A stretch of 64,000 nt of DNA, taken from Kribbella jiaozuonensis. GTDB taxonomy: Bacteria > Actinomycetota > Actinomycetes > Propionibacteriales > Kribbellaceae. The translations under genes were made by a program, and so were the position numbers. The notes beneath the pieces are model-generated. The model was not told the DNA's origin. It saw only the letters and a list, made by a program, of their open reading frames with translations, and searched no databases. Of the stretch, positions 42,492-50,728 are shown one piece after another; position 1 is the first letter of the stretch, and every line of letters begins with the position of its first letter. The stretch covers positions 459,287-523,286 of the forward strand of contig NZ_SZPZ01000007.1 in the NCBI RefSeq assembly GCF_005233875.1, read 5' to 3'.

Positions 42492-44017
42492 TGACCGGGC
42501 GGTTGTGGGGAGTCGGACTCGGGCCTGGGGATCCTGAGCTGGTCACGGTGAAGGCGGCGAGGCTGATCGGGGCCGCCGACGTGATTGCCTTTCACAGTGC
42601 GCGGCACGGGCGGAGCATTGCGCGCGGGGTGGCAGCGCCGTACCTCACCGACGGCCAGGTCGAGGAGCACCTCGTTTATCCGCTCACGACTGAGACGACC
42701 GATCACCCCGGTGGCTATCAGGGCGCGATGGACGACTTCTACGAAGACTGCGCCGCCCGGCTCGCAGCGCACCTCGATGCCGGCCGCAATGTCGTCGTGC
42801 TCGCGGAAGGGGACCCGCTGTTCTACGGCTCGTATATGCACATGCACAAACGCCTGGCCGACCGCTACCCGTGCGAGGTGGTTCCCGGCGTGACGTCGGT
42901 GAGCGCGGCGGCCGCAGTACTGGGACGCCCCCTGTGTGAGCGCGACGAGATCCTCACCGTCCTCCCCGGCACCCTGCCGCCGGACGTGCTGGCGGACCGC
43001 CTGAGAGAAACCGATGCGGCGGCCGTGATGAAGCTAGGACGCACCTTCGCCAACGTCCGGGAAGCCTTCGAGCTGGCCGGACGTGCAGACGAGGCCTGGT
43101 ACGTCGAACGCGCCACCACCGACGCACAGCGCACGGCGCCCCTCAACGACGTAGATCCGGACGACGTCCCGTACTTCTCCCTCGCCCTCCTCCCGAGCCC
43201 CATCAACAACACCTTCACTCCCCCACAGACCAAGACCGCGACCGAAGGCTCAGTCACCGTCGTCGGCCTCGGACCGGCCGGACCGGAGTGGATGACCCCT
43301 GAGGCCCGCGCTGCGATCGCAGGTGCCGACGACGTGATCGGCTACACCACGTACGTCGACCGCCTCCCGGACCGCGCCCGGCAGCGCAAGCACGGGTCCG
43401 ACAACCGCGTGGAGTCCGAGCGGGCCGCTTTCGCCCTCGACCTCGCCCGCAAGGGCTCGAACGTTGTCGTGGTCTCGTCCGGCGACCCCGGCGTGTTCGC
43501 GATGGCCAGTGCGGTCACCGAGGTCGCGTCGGAGCCGGAGTACGCCGATATCGCCGTACGCGTGCTCCCCGGCATGACTGCAGCCCAGGCCGTCGCCAGC
43601 CGGGTCGGCGCGCCGCTCGGGCACGACTACTGCGTCCTTTCCCTCTCAGACCGGCTCAAGCCCTGGGAGGTCATCGCCCAACGGCTGACCGCGGCCGCAA
43701 AGGCCGATCTGGCGATCGCGATCTACAACCCCGCCTCGAAGTCCCGCACCTGGCAGGTGGCGGCGACCCGCGACCTCCTGCTCGAGCACCGCTCTCCCGG
43801 TACGCCGGTGGTGATCGGCCGGGACGTCGGTGGGCCGGAGGAAACGATCACCGTGACAACACTGGCCGAACTCGACGCTCAGACGGTTGACATGCGGTGC
43901 CTGCTCCTGATCGGCTCGTCGCAGACCCGTACCGTGTCCCGCCCCAATGGTCCGTTGGTCTTCACTCCCCGCCGCTATCCGGGCACGGTGAGTGAGTCCA
44001 CGCCAGGAGCCGGTTAA
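42491..44017 (+). CDS. cobIJ: Fused precorrin-2 C20- and precorrin-3B C17-methyltransferase
   Basis: A 508-aa fusion of two tetrapyrrole methylases. Residues 1 to ~240 are CobI (LWGVGLGPGDPELVTVKA, LAEGDPLFYGSYMHMH, PGVTSVSAAAAVLG). Residues ~255-500 are CobJ (VTVVGLGPAGPEWMTPEA, SSGDPGVFAMASAV, PGMTAAQAVASRVGAPLGHD). CobI makes precorrin-3A, the CobG substrate; CobJ contracts the ring after CobG. The fusion is usual in actinobacteria. The ATG at 42491 has AGGAGG close upstream; a GTG one codon earlier is also possible. Confidence 0.95.
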   Translation: MTGRLWGVGLGPGDPELVTVKAARLIGAADVIAFHSARHGRSIARGVAAPYLTDGQVEEHLVYPLTTETTDHPGGYQGAMDDFYEDCAARLAAHLDAGRNVVVLAEGDPLFYGSYMHMHKRLADRYPCEVVPGVTSVSAAAAVLGRPLCERDEILTVLPGTLPPDVLADRLRETDAAAVMKLGRTFANVREAFELAGRADEAWYVERATTDAQRTAPLNDVDPDDVPYFSLALLPSPINNTFTPPQTKTATEGSVTVVGLGPAGPEWMTPEARAAIAGADDVIGYTTYVDRLPDRARQRKHGSDNRVESERAAFALDLARKGSNVVVVSSGDPGVFAMASAVTEVASEPEYADIAVRVLPGMTAAQAVASRVGAPLGHDYCVLSLSDRLKPWEVIAQRLTAAAKADLAIAIYNPASKSRTWQVAATRDLLLEHRSPGTPVVIGRDVGGPEETITVTTLAELDAQTVDMRCLLLIGSSQTRTVSRPNGPLVFTPRRYPGTVSESTPGAG

Positions 44018-44097
44018 ATCCGCTCCCGGGCTGTGTCAGGCGCCGTACGGACGGGTAGGGACCCGCGCGGAAGCCGACCAGTGAGGAGCCAGCGGAC

Positions 44098-44793
44098 ATG
44101 ACTCAGCAGTACCCGGGCGACCAGGGCAGCACCGCCACGATCGCCACACCCGTCGGCGAAGACACCACCACGCAGCGGTACGAGGAAGCCCGGGCCGCGG
44201 CGAGCCGGGCGATGAGCACGATCTCGATCCCGGAGCCGCCGGGCGCGGCTCCCGCGGAGCCCGACGTCGCGCCGGAGCTGCTGTCGTACCGCGGGTTCAA
44301 GTTCGGCGCCGCGTTCTTCGGCTGGCTGATCGCGATCTCGATGTCGGTCCTGCTGCTGGCAGCCGTGTCCGCGGCCGCGCTCGGCACCGCCGAGGTCCTC
44401 GACTACACCACCAGCGACGCGAAGGCCCAGCCCGGCGCGGCGTTGATCACCGCGGCGGCGGTGTCGATCTTCATGCTGATGATCGCGTTCTACACCGGCG
44501 GGTACGTCGCCGGCCGGCTGGCCCGCTTCGACGGCGGACGGCAGGGCTTCGGGGTGTGGATGATCGCGCTCGTGGTCGGTGTGATCGTGGGTGGCGGCGG
44601 CTGGGTGCTGGACAACCAGTACGACCTGGTCGGCCGGATCAACTGGCCGGACGTGGCGCTGGCCGACAACACGCTCCTGCTCGGCGGCATCGCCGCCGCG
44701 GCCGCGCTGCTGGTCCTCACGCTGCTGATGGCGATCCTCGGCGGCAAGAACGGCCGGCGGTACCACGACCGGATCGACGAACTGCTGAGCTAG
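44098..44793 (+). CDS. Four-helix membrane protein, paralogue 1
   Basis: A 231-aa protein with a ~65-residue hydrophilic N-terminus, about four transmembrane segments and a short basic C-terminus (RRYHDRID). Motifs shared with the next gene are YRGFKFGAAFFGW at the first helix and YTGGYVAGRLARFDGGRQGF between helices 2 and 3. I do not recognise a named family. The glycine-rich helices could pack in an oligomer. A GAGGAG run lies upstream of the ATG. Possibly independent of the cob operon. Confidence 0.8.
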   Translation: MTQQYPGDQGSTATIATPVGEDTTTQRYEEARAAASRAMSTISIPEPPGAAPAEPDVAPELLSYRGFKFGAAFFGWLIAISMSVLLLAAVSAAALGTAEVLDYTTSDAKAQPGAALITAAAVSIFMLMIAFYTGGYVAGRLARFDGGRQGFGVWMIALVVGVIVGGGGWVLDNQYDLVGRINWPDVALADNTLLLGGIAAAAALLVLTLLMAILGGKNGRRYHDRIDELLS

Positions 44794-44854
44794 AGGGTTT
44801 CGCTGCGGGGTACCGGACGGCTGCACGGGGCTGTCTGGTGAGGAGACAACTGCT

Positions 44855-45466
44855 ATGACCCAGCAGCATCAGGAAGAGACACGGATCGATCCGTCGGAGA
44901 AGTACGACGACGATCGAACGACTACAACCGTCGACCGGACCACCGTGGCGACGAAGGATCGGGTCGATCCGTCGTACCGCGGGTTCAAGGGCGGCGCGGC
45001 CTTCTTCGGCTGGATCGTCGCGATCGGGCTGATCGCGCTGCTCACCGGGATCGTCGGGGCGCTCGCGGCCGCGGCCGACTACGCGCTCACGATCGACTGG
45101 AACAACTCGGCCGGCACGATCGGGATCGCCTCGGCGGCGGTCCTGCTGGTGATCCTGGCGATCGCCTACTACAACGGCGGGTACGTCGCCGGACGGCTGG
45201 CCCGCTTCGACGGCGCCCGTCAGGGATTCGGCGTCTGGATGATCGGCGTGATCGTGACGGCGGTCGTGGCAGGGCTGGCGGCGCTGGCCGGTTCGCAGTA
45301 CGACGTACTGGACCGGGTGGATCTGCCGTCGGTGCCGATCGATGACCACACGCTCACGACCGGCGGAGTGGTCGTGGTGATCGCGGCAGTCGTCATCACG
45401 CTGCTGGCGGCGCTGGTCGGCAGCATGGCCGGACAGCGGTACCACAAGCGGATCGATGTGAGCTGA
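44855..45466 (+). CDS. Four-helix membrane protein, paralogue 2
   Basis: A 203-aa tandem paralogue of the preceding gene: same MTQQ start, same motifs (YRGFKGGAAFFGW, YNGGYVAGRLARFDGARQGF, RYHKRID) and the same four-helix layout, with a shorter acidic/threonine-rich N-terminus. The pair arose by duplication and may form a hetero-oligomer. Its stop lies at the foot of a very strong hairpin that should end transcription. Function unknown. Confidence 0.8.
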   Translation: MTQQHQEETRIDPSEKYDDDRTTTTVDRTTVATKDRVDPSYRGFKGGAAFFGWIVAIGLIALLTGIVGALAAAADYALTIDWNNSAGTIGIASAAVLLVILAIAYYNGGYVAGRLARFDGARQGFGVWMIGVIVTAVVAGLAALAGSQYDVLDRVDLPSVPIDDHTLTTGGVVVVIAAVVITLLAALVGSMAGQRYHKRIDVS

Positions 45467-45522
45467 CAAGCGGCAACCCGGACGGCGGATGACGACGATC
45501 CGCCGTCCGGGTCACGCTTGTC
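45465..45522 (+). terminator. Strong terminator hairpin
   Basis: Inner arms ACCCGGACGGCGGAT (45476-45490) and ATCCGCCGTCCGGGT (45498-45512) pair over 15 bases around GACGACG. Outer arms GACAAGCG and CGCTTGTC (45515-45522) extend it. It separates the membrane-protein pair from the SDR gene. Confidence 0.75.
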
Positions 45523-45553
45523 GGACCGCACGGCAGCCTGCAGGATGCGAGGC

Positions 45554-46252
45554 ATGACACGCACCGCGCTGGTCGTCGGAGGCACCAGCGGCATCGGCGC
45601 GGCCACAGCACGCCGCCTCGCGGCAGACGGTCTGCACGTCATCGCGGCCGGCCTGAACGCCCACACGCCCGAAGCGAGCGCGCCCCACCCCGTCCAGGTG
45701 GAGCTGGATCTGCGCCAGCCCGGCGACCTCGAGGGACTGATCAGTTCGCTCGGGGCTCTCGACGTACTGGTGAACGCAGCCGGCATCATCCGGCGCGGCG
45801 ACGAGCACCAGCCAGACGTGTTTCGTGAGGTCGTCGAGATCAACCTGACCGGCGCAATGCGGGCCTCCGAGGCCGCACACGACCTCCTCGCGGCCAGCAG
45901 CGGTTGCATCGTCAACGTGGCCTCGATGCTCAGCTACTTCGGCGGTCCGCTCGTACCGGCGTACAGCGCCTCCAAGGGCGGCATCGTCCAGCTGACCAAG
46001 TCCCTTGCCGTCGCATGGGCTCCGGACGGCATCCGGGTGAACGCCGTCGCACCAGGCTGGATCGCCACCGACCTGACTGCCGCGCTGCAGTCCGATCCGA
46101 TCGCCTCCGACCGGATCCTGTCCCGTACGCCGATGGCTCGCTGGGGCACTCCGGACGAGGTCGCGGGCGTGATCGCCTTCCTGTCCGGCCCCGACGCGGG
46201 CTTCGTCACCGGCACCGTCGTACCCGTCGACGGCGGCTACCTGAGCATGTGA
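45554..46252 (+). CDS. Short-chain dehydrogenase, KduD/FabG-like
   Basis: A 232-aa classical SDR: GGTSGIGAA nucleotide-binding motif at residues 9-17, NAAGI, active-site SYFGGPLVPAYSASKGG with catalytic Tyr and Lys, and a C-terminal GTVVPVDGGYLSM. Closest in feel to gluconate/uronate dehydrogenases and 3-oxoacyl reductases. The ATG at 45554 begins at MTRTALVVGG; in-frame codons upstream run into the terminator. Followed 10 nt later by the cupin gene, so the two probably act in one catabolic step series. Confidence 0.87.
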   Translation: MTRTALVVGGTSGIGAATARRLAADGLHVIAAGLNAHTPEASAPHPVQVELDLRQPGDLEGLISSLGALDVLVNAAGIIRRGDEHQPDVFREVVEINLTGAMRASEAAHDLLAASSGCIVNVASMLSYFGGPLVPAYSASKGGIVQLTKSLAVAWAPDGIRVNAVAPGWIATDLTAALQSDPIASDRILSRTPMARWGTPDEVAGVIAFLSGPDAGFVTGTVVPVDGGYLSM

Positions 46253-46262
46253 GGAGAACCCG

Positions 46263-46745
46263 ATGATCCCCGTATCCGCAGGTGTCCCGCCCGAGATCGC
46301 CGTACAGGCCGTGCCCGATGACGACCGGCTCTGGGTGCAGCAGGCGCCGGACGTGTGGTTCCGGCCGCTGATGCTGAACACGATCACCGGCCAGTGGTGC
46401 AACCTGCTCAAGGTCACCCGGGCCGGCATCGTCTCGCGGCACCGCCACCCGAGCGCGGTCTTCGGCTATGTGATCAAGGGCAAGTGGCAGTACGACGAAC
46501 ACGACTGGGTCGCCGACACCGGCTCGTTCGTGTACGAACCGCCGGGCGAGATCCACACGCTGCGCGTACCCGAGGACTGCACCGAGATGATCACGTTCTT
46601 CAACATCTCCGGCGCGATGATCTACGTCGACGAGGCCGGCAACCAGATCGGGTACGAGGACACGTTCACCAAGATCCAGCTCTGCCGCGACCACTACGGC
46701 GCCAACGGCCTCGGCGCGGACTACGTGGACCAGTTCATCCGCTGA
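46263..46745 (+). CDS. Cupin dioxygenase-like protein, 2,4'-dihydroxyacetophenone dioxygenase family
   Basis: A 160-aa single cupin. Metal ligands can be placed in VSRHRHPSAVFGYVIKG (the HxH pair) and PPGEIHTL (third His). The C-terminal signature EDTFTKIQLCRDHYGANGLGADYVDQFIR region matches the 2,4'-dihydroxyacetophenone dioxygenase-type group, non-heme iron enzymes cleaving carbon-carbon bonds of diketones or hydroxyketones. GAGGAG precedes the ATG. The last 11 bp overlap the convergent LysR gene. Confidence 0.85.
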   Translation: MIPVSAGVPPEIAVQAVPDDDRLWVQQAPDVWFRPLMLNTITGQWCNLLKVTRAGIVSRHRHPSAVFGYVIKGKWQYDEHDWVADTGSFVYEPPGEIHTLRVPEDCTEMITFFNISGAMIYVDEAGNQIGYEDTFTKIQLCRDHYGANGLGADYVDQFIR

Positions 46746-47619
46746 CTTCCCGGACGGCCTCGATCACCTGGTCGAGCGAGGGCGAGTGCACGCGGTCGCC
46801 GCGGGTGAACAGACCGACCTGGCGGTCCACACCGGCGTCGTGAATCGGGACGAGCTTCACGCCGTCGAGGTTGGCGGTGGTGACCGCCAACTGGTTGGTC
46901 ACGCCAACGCCGAGACCGTGGCGGACGAGCGACAGCAGAGTCTGCGGCTGGTTGGTGCGGAAGGCGGACTCGGGGTTGAGACCTGCGGACGCGAACGCCA
47001 GGTGGGACTCGAACTGCCGCGGCCCGTCCGCCTCACCGATCGAGATGAGCGGGAGCTGGGCGAGCTCTCCGAGGCTTACCGACGAAGCCTCGGCCAGCGG
47101 GTGGTCGGCCGGGAAGACTGCGGTGAGCGGTTCTCGCCAGAGCACCTGGTGGACGAGCGACTCATCGGTGACGAGCGGATGCACCGGTCGGATCGCGAGG
47201 TCGATGTCGCCACGCAGCAGTGCGCTCTCCAGGTCGATGCTCGGTCCCTCGACCAGCAGGAGCCGGATGCTGTCCGGCAGGCGGCGTACGACGCGGGGGA
47301 ACAGCCAGGCGGCCGCGCTCGGGTAGGCGCCGAAGCGGACCTCTCCCCCGCCGTTCAGGCTCTGGAGGTTGCGCAGGAGCTCCTCGGCCCGTGGGAGCAG
47401 CGCACGGCCCTCAGGGGTCAGGCTGGTGGGATGTGTGCGGTCGAAGAGCTGTACGCCGAGGGCACGCTCCAGCTCGGCGACATGCTCGCTGATCCGCGAC
47501 TGACCGCGGTACACCGCCTTGCCGGCCGCGGAGAACCCGCCGTACCGGGCGACGGCGACGAAGCTCACGATCCAGTCCATCCGGAAGCCGTACGCCGCGT
47601 TGAGGTCCACGCGCGTCAC
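46735..47619 (-). CDS. LysR-family transcriptional regulator
   Basis: A 294-aa LysR regulator: N-terminal HTH (MDWIVSFVAVARYGGFSAAGKAVYRGQSRISEHVAELERAL) and a LysR-type substrate-binding domain (VRFGAYPSAAAWLFPRVVRR onward). The annotated GTG at 47619 is uncertain; MDWIVSF 13 codons later, or a GTG between, is also possible. It is divergent from the flavin monooxygenase gene across 44 bp, so that gene is the likely target, and convergent with the cupin. Confidence 0.88.
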   Translation of the reverse strand: MTRVDLNAAYGFRMDWIVSFVAVARYGGFSAAGKAVYRGQSRISEHVAELERALGVQLFDRTHPTSLTPEGRALLPRAEELLRNLQSLNGGGEVRFGAYPSAAAWLFPRVVRRLPDSIRLLLVEGPSIDLESALLRGDIDLAIRPVHPLVTDESLVHQVLWREPLTAVFPADHPLAEASSVSLGELAQLPLISIGEADGPRQFESHLAFASAGLNPESAFRTNQPQTLLSLVRHGLGVGVTNQLAVTTANLDGVKLVPIHDAGVDRQVGLFTRGDRVHSPSLDQVIEAVREVSG

Positions 47620-47663
47620 GGTAGCGCGGGAAGACGAGCGCCTGCCCGGGCGTTGACGCTGGT

Positions 47664-48716
47664 GTGCTCGAAGTTGCGGTGATCGGTGCGGGACAGGCGG
47701 GACTGTCGGCTGCGTACCACCTGGTGCGGCTCGGATTCACGCCCTACGACGAGGTCGTCGTACTGGACCGGAATCCGGCGCCCGGCGGCGCCTGGCAGCA
47801 CCGGTGGGACTCGCTGACGATGCACGACGTCCACGGGATCGCGAACCTGCCCGGCGTACCGGTGCCGCCTAGCGCCGACACGGAGCGGGCCAACGCGTTC
47901 GTCCCGGCGTACTTCGCGGACTACGAGCAGCGTTTCGACCTGCCGGTGGTGCGGCCGGTGGCGGTCGAGAGCGTGCACGAGATCGCTCAAGGCTTCGAAC
48001 TGCAGACCTCAAAGGGCGTGTACTCCGCGGCCGCGCTGGTGAACGCGACCGGGACGTGGGACCGGCCGTTCATCCCCTGGTATCCGGGGATCGAGACGTT
48101 CAAGGGCCGGCAGTTGCACACCGCGGACTACGCGGGCGCGGCAGAGCTCGCCGGGCAGCACGTGCTCGTGGTCGGCGGTGGCGCGTCGGCGGTGCAGTTG
48201 CTGGCGGAGATCTCTGCTGTTGCGACCACGACCTGGGTGACGCGGCGGCCGCCGGAGTGGCGGACGGGTGACGACTTCACGCCGGAGTACGGGCGACAGG
48301 TGGTCGCGCGGGTCGAGGAGCGGGTACGCGCCGGGCTGCCGCCGCGGAGCGTCGTCAGCGTGACCGGACTGCACCTGCGTCCGCAGGAACAGGCCGCCTG
48401 GGACCGCGGCGTCTACACCCGCTATCCGATGTTCACTCGCATCACCCCAGACGGCGTGGAGTGGGCGGACGGCCGTCACGAACACATCGACACCATCCTC
48501 TGGGCGACCGGCTTCCGCGCTGACCTCGCCCACCTCGCCCCGCTCCACCTCCGCGAAACCTCCGGCGGCATCCGTATGAACGGCACGGCGACGGCCGCCG
48601 ACCCCCGTATCCACCTGGTCGGCTACGGCCCCTCCGCCAGCACCATCGGCGCCAACCGAGCCGGCTTCACCGCCGCCCGAGCCCTGCGCGACCTCCTGAA
48701 GTCCCAGGCCGCTTAG
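47664..48716 (+). CDS. Flavin-containing monooxygenase/oxidoreductase
   Basis: A 350-aa two-dinucleotide-domain flavoprotein of the CzcO/FMO-like type: FAD motif VIGAGQAGLSAAYHL at the N-terminus, NADPH motif VLVVGGGASAVQLLAE near residue 170, and the C-terminal ILWATGFRADLAHLAPL. Expected to oxidise a small organic or sulfur/nitrogen compound. GTG start. Divergent from the LysR gene. The stop overlaps that of the next gene (TTAG, 48713-48716). Confidence 0.87.
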   Translation: MLEVAVIGAGQAGLSAAYHLVRLGFTPYDEVVVLDRNPAPGGAWQHRWDSLTMHDVHGIANLPGVPVPPSADTERANAFVPAYFADYEQRFDLPVVRPVAVESVHEIAQGFELQTSKGVYSAAALVNATGTWDRPFIPWYPGIETFKGRQLHTADYAGAAELAGQHVLVVGGGASAVQLLAEISAVATTTWVTRRPPEWRTGDDFTPEYGRQVVARVEERVRAGLPPRSVVSVTGLHLRPQEQAAWDRGVYTRYPMFTRITPDGVEWADGRHEHIDTILWATGFRADLAHLAPLHLRETSGGIRMNGTATAADPRIHLVGYGPSASTIGANRAGFTAARALRDLLKSQAA

Positions 48717-49207
48717 CTTTGCGGGCGGCAGACCTCGCCCTGGATCGTGGTGACGAAGTGGTCGGTCTGCCAGTGCTGGTTGAGGTAGGTGTAACCGGTG
48801 GCGTTCTCGTAGCGTCCGGTGCCGCCGGTGAATTCCTGCGTGCCGCCGGCGTGCCCGGTGCCCGTGGTGGTGTTGACGTTGCCGATGCTCGTCTCTAGGG
48901 CGGTGAGCGTCGAGCCGTCCTTGAAGGTGTAGGTGATCGTCCCGCTGACCGGGCGGTAGCCGGGTGCAGTGGGCGGCGCCTCGCCGCGGGAGCCGAGGAT
49001 GAAGACGGTCGTCCCGTCGAAGCCGTGCTTGCCGCGGACCGTGCCGGCCACACAGACCTGGGTCGGCGGCGGGCAGCCCACGTCGACGACCTTGTCGGAA
49101 ATGGTCGCGTCGATCTGCTCGCAGCGCGGATGCGCGTTGGCGACGGACGAACCGGCGACCACGCCGGCACTGGCGAGGGCAACGGCGGCGATGCGCAGGG
49201 ATCTCAT
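48713..49207 (-). CDS. Secreted allene-oxide-cyclase-like/dirigent-type barrel protein
   Basis: A 164-aa exported protein: Sec signal MRSLRIAAVALASAGVVAGS...ANA, then a small beta-barrel with TGTGHAGGTQEFTGGTGRYENATG, the repeat typical of allene-oxide-cyclase-like and dirigent-like folds. Four cysteines (RCEQ, GCPPPTQVC, EVCRPQ) could form disulfides. The start at 49207 has AGGAGG five bases upstream. The true enzymatic role in actinobacteria is unknown. Confidence 0.8.
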   Translation of the reverse strand: MRSLRIAAVALASAGVVAGSSVANAHPRCEQIDATISDKVVDVGCPPPTQVCVAGTVRGKHGFDGTTVFILGSRGEAPPTAPGYRPVSGTITYTFKDGSTLTALETSIGNVNTTTGTGHAGGTQEFTGGTGRYENATGYTYLNQHWQTDHFVTTIQGEVCRPQS

Positions 49208-49303
49208 CGAGTCCTCCTGTGGTGAGTGTCCGCGGCAGCCTAGGAACGGACTCAGGCCGGTGGAGGTGCCGGTTCGCGACGTACTGCGCCAGTCCAATCT
49301 CGA

Positions 49304-50707
49304 TCAGATAACGCGGCGCAGCGCGGCCAGCCCGGCGGGGATGCGGTCGGCCGCGATCGCGCCGTACCCGAAGACGAACCCGTTCGGACCGGCGCCGTCG
49401 ATCCCCCAGCGCGAGACGGTCCCGACGTTGACGCCCGCCGCGAGGGCCCGCGCGGCGAGCGTCGTGTCCGGCGGTTGCCCGGGCGTGAGGAGTGCGGCCA
49501 TGTGTGTGCCGCCGCTGGACTCGATCGGCTCGAGTACGCCGTCGAAGTGTTCCCGCAGGGTGCTGATCAGCACGCCGTGCCTGCGTTCGTACGCGCGCCG
49601 CATCCGCCGGATGTGGTGCGCGAGACCGCCGTCCTCGATGAAGGCGGCGAGCGCCGCCTGCACATGCCCGCCAGTGCCGTAGTCGGCGACGAACTTCGCC
49701 CGCCGCGCGGCCTCCGCCAGCGTCTCCGGTACGGCGAGGAACCCGACCCGCAGCGCCGGCAGCAGCGTCTTGGAGAACGACCCGACGTACAGCACGCGCC
49801 CTTCCATGTCGGTCGCCTGCAGCGGCGTGAGCGGACGCCCGCTGAACCGGAACTCCGAGTCGTAGTCGTCCTCCACGATCGCCGCGTCGTGTCGCGCGGC
49901 CCAGGCGAGTAGCGCCGTACGGCGGGAATCCGACAGCGGCATGCCGAGCGGGAACTGATGCGACGGGGTCACGTACACGAGCCGCGTCCCGGCCGGGATC
50001 CGGTCGACGACCAGCCCCTCGCCGTCCACCGGCACCCCGACGACCTTGGCGCCGTGGGCAACGAATCCCCGATAGGCCGGCAGATAGCCGGGATCCTCCA
50101 TGGCTACCGTGTCGCCCGGCTCGAGCAGGATGCGTGCAGCGATGTCGAAGGCCTGCTGCGCACCTGTCGTGATCACGAGCTGCTCCGAAGCGATCCGGAC
50201 GCCGCGGCTCACGACCAAATGCCGCGCAAGCGCCGTACGCAACTGGGCCGAGCCCGCCGGATCGGCGTACCTGACCTCGGTCCGAGTACGCAGCTGATCG
50301 TTGAGCAGCGCCCGCCACCGCGCGAACGGGAACTGCGTCCGCGCGGGAATGCCCGGCGCGAAGTCGAACTCGGCAACCGGCGCAACAAGATCCGGTACGG
50401 CGAGCCGCTCGGCGGTCCAGATCTCCCGAGGCCGCAGCGGCGAGGCAGGCGGGGTGGTCGGCGCAGGGACGCGTTGGCCGGTGACGACCGTCCCGACCCC
50501 AGCACGAGAGCGGATCAACCCGTGCGCCGCGAGCCGTTCGTACGCCGCAACCACCGTCGCCCGCGACACCGACAACCGCCCGGCCAGCTCCCGTGACGAC
50601 GGCAGCACCGTCCCCGCAGGCAAGACACCCGTGCTGATCCGCTCGTGCAACTGCGCGTAGATCTGCTCGGCCAGCCCGCCCTCCCCCAACTGCAGATGCA
50701 GATCCAT
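49304..50707 (-). CDS. MocR/GabR-type GntR regulator with aminotransferase domain
   Basis: A 467-aa regulator: N-terminal GntR winged helix (LAEQIYAQLHERISTGVLPAGTVLPSSRELAGRLSVSRATVVAAY) linked to a fold-I aminotransferase domain with PLP-lysine motif GSFSKTLLPALRVG. Such proteins sense PLP or amino compounds and control vitamin B6 or amine metabolism. It lies 21 bp after the stop of an MFS gene on the same strand. There is no pdxST nearby to mark it as PdxR. Confidence 0.88.
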   Translation of the reverse strand: MDLHLQLGEGGLAEQIYAQLHERISTGVLPAGTVLPSSRELAGRLSVSRATVVAAYERLAAHGLIRSRAGVGTVVTGQRVPAPTTPPASPLRPREIWTAERLAVPDLVAPVAEFDFAPGIPARTQFPFARWRALLNDQLRTRTEVRYADPAGSAQLRTALARHLVVSRGVRIASEQLVITTGAQQAFDIAARILLEPGDTVAMEDPGYLPAYRGFVAHGAKVVGVPVDGEGLVVDRIPAGTRLVYVTPSHQFPLGMPLSDSRRTALLAWAARHDAAIVEDDYDSEFRFSGRPLTPLQATDMEGRVLYVGSFSKTLLPALRVGFLAVPETLAEAARRAKFVADYGTGGHVQAALAAFIEDGGLAHHIRRMRRAYERRHGVLISTLREHFDGVLEPIESSGGTHMAALLTPGQPPDTTLAARALAAGVNVGTVSRWGIDGAGPNGFVFGYGAIAADRIPAGLAALRRVI

Positions 50708-50728
50708 GCAGGCATTCTCGCCAACGAA

